Source: Chloromonas sp. AAM2 (taxonomy: Eukaryota; Chlorophyta; Chlorophyceae; Chlamydomonadales; Chlamydomonadaceae). Taken from it: a stretch of DNA of 26,892 nucleotides. How positions within the stretch are numbered: the first letter of the stretch is position 1; the number at the start of each line of letters is the position of its first letter. The translations under genes and the position numbers were made by a program. The stretch spans positions 1 through 26,892 of the forward strand of contig QAXH01001442.1 in the NCBI GenBank assembly GCA_004335635.1. The letters are read 5' to 3'. The notes under the pieces are model-generated. The model ran no database searches and had not been told where the DNA came from. It saw only the letters and a list, made by a program, of their open reading frames with translations. This document shows, one piece after another, positions 18,284 to 26,892 of this stretch.

Positions 18284-20321
18284 GTCAATGGTGTGGCGGG
18301 AAGCGAAAGCGCCTGTATTACCACTAGTTAATCTTCTTTTAATGTGACTGCCTCGTTGTTCGGATGCTGGTCTGCCGCCCGGGCTTAACAGTTGGACCAG
18401 GGAAGCTGCGTCGTGGATCTAATAGGCAGATGCACAGTTAGTTATGGGCCGGCAGGAAGCCAGTTAAGTGCGGAACTCGCCAGTGTGATAGTCTGGATCC
18501 TGATCCCATCATTTGAACGCGGGGGTAGTTGGGCAGGGAAAAACGGGCGCCGTCTCACATACCGGCTGCATACTCTGGTCACCTGTGCGTGCTCGTGTTG
18601 TGCCGCGCTGTTGTGCAGCCAACATGTTCTCTGCGGCAGGGCCTTGGACCCTTGTACTCCATCCACCCATCCAAGGTGTAAGAGTCGAGAACATACAACA
18701 GGATTTGACCAAATTGCTCTACTGACATCAAGTGCCTGTTTCGTATCCTTACATCACCCAGCGGCTACTTACTAGGTACTTGCCAGCAGCGCAGCCATGG
18801 CACTGCCATTTGATTTATCTTGTGAGTTCTGCCGAGACATGCCGATCATGTCTAAATGCTCCTCCTAGTTGAGGAGAGGCCTACCTGCTACATGGTTAGT
18901 CACAGGAGAGGAGGAATTCCAACCCGTCCAACCTACAAGTGAAGGGGGTTGCGACACACCACGATAGTAATGGTGGTGGTCACCCCTCGAGGTGCTATCC
19001 TGACCGCATACCTCGTTAGATCCAAAATGGGGCCTGAAAATGTGCATATCGTTCAATGTTCATTGTCTCCAAAGTGTAATGTCTCAACATCAATTGTCTG
19101 ATTGCATCCACAAAATGGAGGATACATCACAGCCGCCCTTTGCTGCAGCAGACTCCTCCAGGATGACCGTGCAGGGTAGCAGCTGGCCAGGCCAGCTATG
19201 CATGAGCCGTACAACCCGAGGCAGGCTGTGGACATGTGACCCCATGAAAAATCCATACGGATGGGGAAGCTGGTGGGGAAGCTGGTGGGGCATGCATGAT
19301 ATGTGGCCTGCGGAGCTTGTTGATGTGTGGCCATTCTCGTGATCAAACCAAGGAACCTGAGTTTGCATCTAGTAAACTGTTCAATCCCTTCAAGCTTGTT
19401 ACACGAGAGCACAGGCAGGGGGGCAGACACAACAGGACCGTACTTGATGTGCAAGAAATCACATGTTACTCCACTGTTGCTGCTTAGCCCAGTCCTTGGC
19501 CTCCAATAGTGCAAAGTGCCTCCAGATACGTCAACCACCACCTCCAAAAGCGTCAGCCTCAGCTGTCATTACCCGTATGTCCACACCACCAAAATCAACA
19601 CGCCTTGTCCAAAAGGGTGCGCATCATAATTCCTCAAGATTTCCAAGTGAGAAGTGGAAACACCTGGTGTGTTGCTCCAAAAGTACTGCTGCCCGCTCAC
19701 ACCAAAACGCAGCCAAAACATCACAAAATAAAAATGCAGCCCAGTTGCCCAGTTCGCCCGTCTGAACCGCTTGAGCCACACACATTCCAACTCAACACAG
19801 GTGCTGTTATAGAGCACACAGGAAGGGTGCCAAGACCTCGCTCGGCCACTCCTACAACAATATGTTACGTCGTGTTTGTACAGGATCTGGGTCACAACAG
19901 ACCATGAAATCGTGAGCTCTGCAGGTTACTCAACTTAGGTCCCCAGTCAGTTGCAACAGTAAATTGTTTTCTCAGCTTGTCAGCTTGTGTGTTGTTGTGT
20001 TCTCCTCTTGACTCTCGCATTTCCCCCGTCACTTTCTCTCACAGACCAACCGTCTTCTTACCAGCACCATCCTTGCCACATTTGATCAGGGCACGGACAG
20101 AACATCACTTATGATTTGATGCAGCCAGACCTGCCTGTCGTTTGTTCCCTTGTTACTGCTCCAATGTGGCTGGCTGTCATGCACAACCACCAGTTGCACA
20201 GCCATCCTGCAAATGAATTTCATGCAGCTGATGAACGGCAGCATTAGATGCGCCAGCATCTGTTGCATGGCAAAAAGCACACCCCATGAGCCACTGCACA
20301 CCCAGCATTCGTCCGCAGGCC
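18284..20321. other. Intergenic region with dispersed repeat copy
   Basis: Two kilobases with no gene I can support. ORFs of 100-164 codons occur on both strands but show no family motif or splice partners. The left end should be the promoter and 5' region of the VHL-like gene; the right end should be the 3' UTR of the small membrane-protein gene. Repeat copy B lies at 18901-19007, and a short duplicated phrase, ggggaagctggt, at 19264-19289. Confidence 0.5.
18901..19007 (-). repeat. Dispersed repeat, copy B (inverted relative to copy A)
   Basis: The reverse complement reads ggtcaggatagcacctcgag, then ccaccaccattactat, gtgtgtcgcaacccccttca and gtaggttggacgggttggaa, matching 5494-5598. The two copies lie about 13.3 kb apart in opposite orientation, both in non-coding sequence. 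Confidence 0.75.
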
Positions 20322-22103
20322 TTACTCCGTGGCCGCCCTTTTGGCCTCGGCCTGTTGCTCGGCCTGCTGCTGGCGAGCAATTTCCTCACACTCGGGATGC
20401 GACTTGATGTAGCTGCAAGGGCAGGCAGCGATCACAGGGTGAAAAGCTGCCGAGAGACTGAGAAAGGTGTAGACGACGACACAACAGTCCTGCTGTCAGT
20501 GCAAGTCTGATGACACCCATGTCAACAGTCACCCAGATTATGACATGAGCTCATGACGGAACCTCTAGCAACCCTTAGAGCTCAAGATAGAACCCATGCA
20601 AGTTCCTGCGACAGTTTACACAGCATTCAAAGGTCCGCTCCCTTTCGAGTACTCTCTTGGCACTGCCCACCTCTTGGCAAAGTCTGAGAACTGTCGAGGA
20701 ATCATCCACAGGAAGATGAACCAGGCCACACTGCGAACATGGTGCATGATTGCAGGCTTGACCGTTGTACATTGTACCATTGAGAACAGTTCATTTCCAT
20801 TTTGTGTGACCGCACAAGGAAGGCCATATCTACAGGCACCTAGTTGCACGGAGACAGGAGGATCACTAGGCATACTGGCACTCAGTACACGAGATCAAGA
20901 CAGAGAGGGAGGGATAGACATGGCCAGTGTAATCAACTGATACGATGTATGGTGCATGTGGTGGGGTCTGCACTGTGGCTGTTGACAACGTCAATTGATG
21001 TGCTCGAGTGTTGTGGAGGTCATGAACGTGTGCGCCACTCCAAAGGCCTCGCCTTGCTTCCTGCCTAGACGATAATTGCACCTGGATTTCCTGCTATCAG
21101 ATCAGGGGGTAGTTTACCGCCTTGACTGCACGCATTTGGTTCTGGTGGAACCTGTGGTGGAAGAGTTCTGAGGGGTGACCACCTGTTCCCAGTCAGCATC
21201 CCCCTTCATCGCATGGGCATGCTGATGAGACAGGAAGCTCTCACATTGTATGACAATGTTGCGAAGTGTTGCAGGGCATGACTAGCCCTGACAAAATCCT
21301 TGTGGGACCTGCGGCATGCCTATGTGTGCACACTCACCTAACAGGCGCAGTAGCAATAACAGTGGTCTTGAGGCACGGTGTGGTTCCCAGGTTGCAGCCG
21401 ATGATGAAAGAAAACCTGCATAGCATCTCAGACGAGTCTTTTGCTGTTGCCCAGTCTTCTCAGCATGCACGCAATCATGCACACATGCTGTCTACACCAA
21501 AGACGTCACCAGTTCCGATGATGTTGCAACTTGCATCGCCAGGGGACTGTCACAGAGGCCACCAACCTCTGCTGACTTGGTCCAATTTTCCATTACACGC
21601 TAGTGGTATGTTCTCCCACCATGTAAGAATAAACCAAGAGCAGCCCTGTGCGAGCCGTTTCGTCTTACGTGTAATCCTTTCTGCGTAGGACACCCTAAGC
21701 ATTGTCTGGCTCTGACTTTTGTATCCACTACTTGCATGCATGCATGACAGCCGAATGTGGATGGCCTTGCCCTTCTTGCTCCCTCACTTGTTTTGACAGA
21801 AACTTACCCAGCGATTAGCAGGTAGTGTGGTTTATACCACCAGGGAGTGTAGTGGAACCAATCTGTGGACAGCGGCAAGCACCCAAGATACCAAGATATG
21901 GCTCAGGAAGGTAGGAAACTGTTGTCGAGAATTCTGGAGAAAATGAAATTGAACTTACTGAGGTCCCAAATGGCGTTGTTGCTTGCTGCGGCCTTGGCAG
22001 CAGACTTTATTTGGTTCGTCGCTGGGCACCCGTCGCCCAGTTGTTCCTCGCTGGGCACCCGCTCCCCTACTGGTGATCGTGGACTGGTAGCAGCGCATGC
22101 CAA
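20322..22103 (-). CDS. Small single-pass membrane protein, unrecognised
   Basis: Exons 22103-21959, 21167-21118, 20756-20671 and 20412-20322 join in phase to about 123 aa. I do not recognise the family. The peptide runs: a polar N-terminus; KSAAKAAASNNAIWDL; KLFHHRFHQNQMRAVKA; one hydrophobic segment, VAWFIFLWMIP (about 74-84); then FSDFAKSYIKSHPECEEIAR and a Gln/Ala/Glu-rich charged end, QQQAEQQAEAKRAATE. The size and single helix resemble accessory subunits of mitochondrial respiratory complexes, but this is only an analogy. Best supported are the exon 1 donor (A|gtaagttc), the exon 2 acceptor (cacccctcag) and the exon 4 acceptor (gcccttgcag). The exon 3 acceptor (ggtcaag) is weak, and the true start could lie upstream or in another exon. 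It is divergent from the NIPA-type gene. Confidence 0.6.
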
Positions 22104-22735
22104 ATTATTGCTGTGCAGTCTCCGCTGAGCATTGAGGCAGGCTGGCAGTTGGAATGCGCTCCTCCCGCTGCCCGAACCCTGGGTGAGAGCTGATTTGCCT
22201 GCGTGCAGCGCATCGAGTCAATGAAAATGCAGTGGCATTCTCGGGAGCATGGTCTGGGCTGTATGTGTTGATTTTGGCATCCCGTGTTTCCTGGCCTCAC
22301 CAGTGCAAGGACGTCTGCTCGCTGATGTCTGCGCACCGCGCAACATGCAAGGCCGCATAATCTGCTGCATGGGCTTTTCTGTGTTGCAGTTAACTCCGAA
22401 TTGTGCACCAGGAATTGGTGCACTCTGGGTGTGTGCTTCACGAAGCCTGTTTAGAGTGGAGACGTTGACAGCTCAATCAAAGTGAGTACTTAGCAAATCA
22501 GCGACGATGACAGGCCAATTGTGCGGCACAATGTGCGTCCGCAATAGAAACGGAAACGACCTGCAACGCTGTACATGCCTGTATGTGCATGGGCCTGTGG
22601 TATGCGCATTGCTTGTCTTGTAATCGGACGCTTGTGGTTGCAAAGTTCCATGCATGCATTCAACACATACCACAACCCTGTCAGCATGCACTAAGCAGGC
22701 CCTCCATCTGGCGCCCCCTGCGCCACATCGAGCCA
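22104..22735. promoter_or_regulatory. Divergent intergenic (likely bidirectional promoter) region
   Basis: 632 bp separate the starts of the - strand small membrane-protein gene and the + strand NIPA-type gene. Both promoters must lie here or in unseen 5' exons. No TATA box or known operator was identified. The role is inferred from gene orientation only. Confidence 0.4.
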
Positions 22736-25700
22736 ATGTGGCTCCCCATCCTGATCACTGTGTTGGCTGCAGCAGGCAACAACATCGGCAAAGTCTTGCG
22801 TGAGTCCACTGTCATGCTGCCTGTGCATGCTGGACAAATCTGCTTGAACAGACATAACGTGCTCTGCCATGCAGAGAAACAGGCGACCCGCACGTTGCCA
22901 CGTCTCGTGCTTCAGGGCCCTGTGCTGCTGCAGTACTTCGGCAGCAAAACATGGGTGCTTGGCACAGCAGCCGATCTTTGCGGGGCGCTGCTCATGATTG
23001 CGGCTTTCGCTCTTGCACCAGTAAGCTCAGCATGAAATTGACAGTACATGCGCCTACTGTGCTGAACTGGTCTGTATGCAGACACAGTGAGCCCTCATTC
23101 TGCTGTAATCTGTTGTGTTTGCGTCTGTTCATTCTTGCATTGTCAAGTCCAAAGACACGAGCGCTGACTACAGCTATGCATGTCGTTGGAAACACTCATC
23201 ATGCCAAGCTCTCCCTGCTCGTGTGCCATGCCATTCCTTCATCCACCACATTCAGAAGGGCACTCTGTAGCAGTGCCACAATACCTTGTGTCAGTTCTCT
23301 TGTGTGTTTTGCATACTCTGTCCAGGTTTCGGTAGTCCAGCCAGTCTCCGCCGTGGGCCTTGTGATCCTGCTGATATTCTCACACTTCTACCTCAAGGTG
23401 GGTCACAAACAAACCCAACTGCATACAGGGTATCCCAGGGATCCTTCAACCATGGCAATGGCAAGGCTGACAAGCAGCCCAGTCAGTACGCCAATGCCGA
23501 CAATGTGCACGGTATGCAGCCTGCCGAGGACTGGCTGGGGCTGTTACAACCCAGTCACCACAGCTTTGCATCTCATCAAGCCAGCTGTCAGAAGGAATCA
23601 TTGGCCAGCTGGGCATGCCCTGATGCCGCCCAGAGATTTGCCCTCCGTGAGCATGTGTGAGAAAACAGCGTGAGTCAGGGATGAATAGCGGGAACATAGC
23701 TTCAGATGGCAGTTTAAAAATTCCAGCAAGCATGTAATAAATTTCTGAATGTTATAAATCATCACCTGGTGATCTTCACATGGTACATGTGACATGGCCA
23801 TCTTCGCTGGATGTGTGACCTTTGAGGGGCTGCAAGGTGCAGCGCTGACGCTCTCACTTTGGCAAAGAGGCACTTGACTGTTTTGCCTGTACTTGATTCC
23901 ATCCATACTTGCAGGAGCGCCTGAAGCCTCGCGAGTGGTGTGCTGCGGGTGTGGCGTTCCTGGGTGTGCTGGGGCTGGGTGTGAGCGCAGAGCCAGACCA
24001 CATGGACCCTCCAGACCACATGCACCCTCTGAGGATCATCGTGGGCTTCCTGGTCATGGTCGCGGTGCTGGGTGGGTGGCTGTGTGCATCACTGAAGAGA
24101 CAGGTGCATGTGAGCATGCCAGTGCACTGCTGTCCATGCGCTCTGAGATCAGATCTGTAAGCATGTGCATCTGACTGGTGCGTGTATGTGATGACTGAAT
24201 GACCAATGAGATTGGAGTCCAAATTTAGTCGAGAATTTAGTACAAGCTTGTTGCTGTTGGGTTGGTGATACAGTTACAAAAGTCAGTTGGTTTTGAACAC
24301 AAGATGTTTGCCAGTTCTGGGACCATTCCCTAAGACACTCCACACATGCAACCTTACAATTTGCAGACCTCCCATGGAATGTCTGCCTGTGAGATGTGGG
24401 CCATCCTCAGGCAGTGCACTCAACTGCATGCACACAATTCCTTTCATGACACAATCCCTTGCATGTACCTGTTGCTCCATGTGTGCATGTACCTGTTGCT
24501 CCATGTGTGCATGTACCTGTTGCTCCATGTGTGCATGTACCTGTTGCTCCATGTGTGCATGTACCTGTTGCTCCATGTGTGCATGTACCTGTTGCTCCAT
24601 GTGTGCATGTACCTGTTGCTCCATGTGTGCATGTACCTGTTGCTCCATGTGTGCATGTACCTGTTGCTCCATGTGTGCATGCAGGGCTGGAGTGTTGGTG
24701 GCGCCATGGGGCGCAGCAACACGGCTCGCATGGGCCAAGACAGCATGCCAGCACAGGCGCCAGCAAGACAAGTCAGTCAGCCGGGGTGGATGCCATGTTG
24801 TGTGGCCTGGAGGGAGGCGCATGCTTCGGCTTCTCCGCGGCCGCTTGCCGAACAGGTCAGCACGACCAGGGGCTACTAAATGGTTTGTCTGGCTTGTGCA
24901 GTCTGCTGTAACAAGACCCACTCTGGTCACTGTGTGTGCATGGATGAGCTGTCCCAAGCTGCTGGGATTGTAGGGTTCCGTTGCCAGCCTGCAGCTCACA
25001 CAAGTAATCATGCGTAGGCCTGCCAGGTGCACCTGTGCCTTCACTCACTGTCCCACACAGCGCGCCGCTGGCATGCTTGCAGGCTTTATCCTGGCGCGGC
25101 GCGTGTCCTGGGCGTGGGCGCCCGTCGGCCTGCTGGGCAGTGTGGTGCTGACCTCCAGCGGGTTCGTGCTGCAGACCAGGGGCCTCAAGGCCGGCAACAC
25201 GGTGGTGGTGTGCACCATGGCAGCGGTGGCGTCAATGGTCACAGGTGGGCCATCGGATCCTAGTGTTTACGTGAGATGTGTCACCTTCAGATGTGCTGTT
25301 TTGAGTGTAAGACTCCTCAGGTTACTTATGTTAAGGCTGGGCAGGTGCAGGGTGCTCTTTTCATCCGTAAGGGCACTGACGAAGTGAGGCAAGCCGATGC
25401 GGTCTACTGCCTGCAAGGCGATCCATGCAGCGTGCATTTCAACTCGAGTCAAATGTACAAACTTTTGTCATGCATGATGGCAGCCATTTGATTGAACCAA
25501 CAGACGGTACTTCTAGGTCCGAACGTTCAACCTGAGCGGAGTTGTACGCCAGAGCTGATCGAGCGCTGCACCAATGTGTGCCTGGTGCTCCAGGAGTGAT
25601 GGCAGGCCTGCTGGCCTTGGGTGAGAAGATGCCCACAAGCCACCACATGCGGTTGGCCAGGCTCGGGTCATGGGCTGCCATCCTCGTGGGGGTGTCGAGC

Positions 25701-26449
25701 TTAGCAGGTAGGTGCCAGTGTGTGCACGGTTTGTTGTATGCGGCGGCAAGTCAGCTGTATGAGCAGGGCTTGGACATGAGACGGAACGTCATGAATGGAC
25801 GTGTCAGGTCAAGCTGAGCTGACATCACAATGCTTGGGCCATGTACGAATGGTAGCCATGTAAAGAGTGCAAGGCACTGTGTGAGTGAGCCCAACCTGCT
25901 TTGCACGTGTTTGTTCCCAGGTGGTGCTGATGGCCTAGGCACAGCCCTGCGCGCCCTTGCTTCCCTCACACTGACGCACGGGCCGGCACTCCCCCGGTGG
26001 ATGTGGCGCCTCATGCCGCGCTCAGTGTCCCAGGTGCGGATTGCCTGCCACCAGCTAACAGGAAGCTGCCAGTGCTGTATGCCGTTCATAGACTAGTCAA
26101 GTCTATTATGAAGTGGCAGATGACTTCGTACTGAACAGCAGATGTCCATGTCTTTGAGTTTCTGCTTGTCCTCGGTTCACATGTCGCGCTGATATGAGCA
26201 CTGAACAGCAACTGTTCTTCCCTCTCCCGTTTATGCATTGAAGTTGTTGCCACTGAATGGCGTGCCTTGCAGGCGCTTCACAAGGCTCAGAAGAAGATGG
26301 CCGCTGCAGCCCAGGAGGACGGGCCCCTGCTGCCGGTGGTGCAGCCGCCGGACACAGGCGGGCCGCTGGTGCAGACACAGAGCAGCTACGACAGGGTGCA
26401 TGCACTCGAACAAACTGGTCACAGGATGGACGCTACGGACACCAAGTGA
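22736..26449 (+). CDS. NIPA-type magnesium transporter (plant NIPA8-like)
   Basis: Polytopic membrane protein of the NIPA/DUF803 family, proposed to carry Mg2+. Exons 22736-22799, 22875-23020, 23326-23397, 23915-24103, 24777-24855, 25083-25244, 25594-25707, 25921-26033 and 26273-26449; 371 aa. It follows plant NIPA8 closely. The N-terminus has AAAGNNIGKVLQKQ across intron 1. Next come LCGALLMIAAFALAPVSVVQ, GLVILLIFSHFYLK (about 81-94), SGFVLQTRGLKAG (209-221), VVVCTMAAVASMVTG and LLALGEKMPTS (243-253). The C-terminus is polar (KAQKKMAAAAQ) and less conserved. The start ATG gives MWLPILITVL, matching the NIPA8 N-terminus. Uncertain points: exon 4 could end at 24109 (CAT|gtgagc), and exon 5 could start at 24744. 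Both keep frame. Intron 4 contains the 24-bp minisatellite. The loop after the fourth exon's first helix has a local PDHM duplication. Confidence 0.9.
24461..24676. repeat. 24-bp minisatellite, nine copies
   Basis: Nine near-perfect tandem copies of gcatgtacctgttgctccat + gtgt lie in intron 4 of the NIPA-type gene. Because 24 is divisible by three, frames without a stop in the unit stay open through the array on both strands. This creates spurious ORFs of 100-253 codons with 8-residue repeats (HAHMEQQV on the - strand, MYLLLHVC on the + strand). The array ends in gcatgcag, a possible 3' splice site at 24683. There are no unique spacers, so it is not a CRISPR array. Confidence 0.97.
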
Positions 26450-26892
26450 TCACGTGACGCCAGGAGCCCCCAGTACGGAGGAGCAAAGGCTGCATCAATC
26501 GAGCCCTCATGACATCTTCTCAGAGCCAATGCAGGAATTGTATGTCAAGTGTTGTCCAGCAGACGTCTGGTTGCCATTGGGACAAGGAAGCACCGGATGC
26601 GTGCATTTCCTTGGCAGCAGGAGAACAGGAGGTGGGCGGAAGCTGTGAATTGTGTGGTGCGGCCGATCCACAGCTGGCATTGCACGCGTGCACACACGTA
26701 TGCACACGCTCTCGCGCATGCCACCTTGCGTGTGCTCTGTTGGTATATGATGCCTTACACTGTTCGAGTACAAATACAAGGGTTTTTTCGTGTTTGATGC
26801 CATATGCTGTCGCTCATCAAGTCAGAGTGGACTTGCATTCCATCAGCTGAATTTTTGTTCCACCAATTTTTGTCTGGCTGTAAAAAGACCCC
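26450..26892. other. 3' region of the NIPA-type gene
   Basis: Follows the stop codon. No further exon was seen on either strand. Probably 3' UTR up to the TGTAA near the window end. Confidence 0.5.
26879..26883 (+). promoter_or_regulatory. Candidate TGTAA poly(A) signal
   Basis: TGTAA is the usual chlorophyte polyadenylation signal. This one lies 430 bp after the NIPA-type stop, nine bases before the window end, so the cleavage site would be just outside. The five-base match alone is weak. Confidence 0.4.

Noticed and set aside
19053..19547. 164-codon - strand ORF
   Set aside because: No domain, no conserved-looking motif and no continuation by splicing; probably chance.
19509..19907. 132-codon + strand ORF, considered as a transposon fragment
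   Set aside because: No reverse transcriptase, integrase or transposase motif could be identified.
24461..24676. CRISPR-like array
   Set aside because: The units are directly adjacent with no spacers, inside a eukaryotic intron.
24283..25044. 253-codon - strand ORF and 228/177-codon + strand ORFs
   Set aside because: They stay open because the 24-bp array has no stop in those frames. They overlap exons of the NIPA-type gene, which has clear family motifs.
1..26892. tRNA, rRNA or snoRNA genes
   Set aside because: Scanning for T-arm consensus (GGTTCGAnTCC) and rRNA-like segments found nothing convincing. A covariance-model search would be decisive.

Overview
This is a nuclear window from a eukaryote, most probably a chlorophyte green alga. 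The evidence is: genes broken into many short exons by small GT-AG introns; plant-type versions of housekeeping proteins (phosphatidylinositol synthase, RNA polymerase subunit 3, a NIPA8-like magnesium transporter); an organelle-targeted RAP-domain protein of the kind abundant in green algae; and a 70-bp interstitial TTAGGG tract. I see no bacterial operons, CRISPR array, viral genes, rRNA or convincing tRNA. Almost all long uninterrupted ORFs here are shadows. The real genes were rebuilt by joining short exons with matching phase and recognisable protein continuity.

Layout, left to right. (1) 1-1384: gene-free, with the TTAGGG tract at 199-268. (2) 1385-2915, + strand: phosphatidylinositol synthase, 6 exons, 247 aa. 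(3) 2916-5644: gene-poor space between convergent genes, with small repeats. (4) 11036-5645, - strand: RAP-domain helical-repeat protein with a transit-like N-terminus, 13 exons, about 585 aa. (5) 11037-12885: intergenic, with a weak ankyrin-like remnant. (6) 14519-12886, - strand: RPB3, RNA polymerase II subunit 3, 3 exons, 310 aa. (7) 14520-16025: intergenic. (8) 18283-16026, - strand: VHL beta-domain protein with a Gln/Ala-rich tail, 5 exons, 304 aa. (9) 18284-20321: intergenic, with an inverted copy of a dispersed repeat also found at about 5494-5598. (10) 22103-20322, - strand: small single-pass membrane protein, unrecognised, 4 exons, about 123 aa. (11) 22736-26449, + strand: NIPA-type magnesium transporter, 9 exons, 371 aa, with a 9 x 24-bp minisatellite in intron 4. 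Genes 10 and 11 are divergent across 632 bp.

The genes do not form one pathway; this looks like an ordinary stretch of euchromatin. The items most worth attention are: the VHL homologue, which by my alignment keeps the residues that read hydroxyproline in animal HIF although no BC box is visible; an RPB3 without the zinc-loop cysteines; the unrecognised membrane protein; and the TTAGGG tract. Gene models were made by eye and need transcript support. Splice choices I consider ambiguous are stated in each entry.
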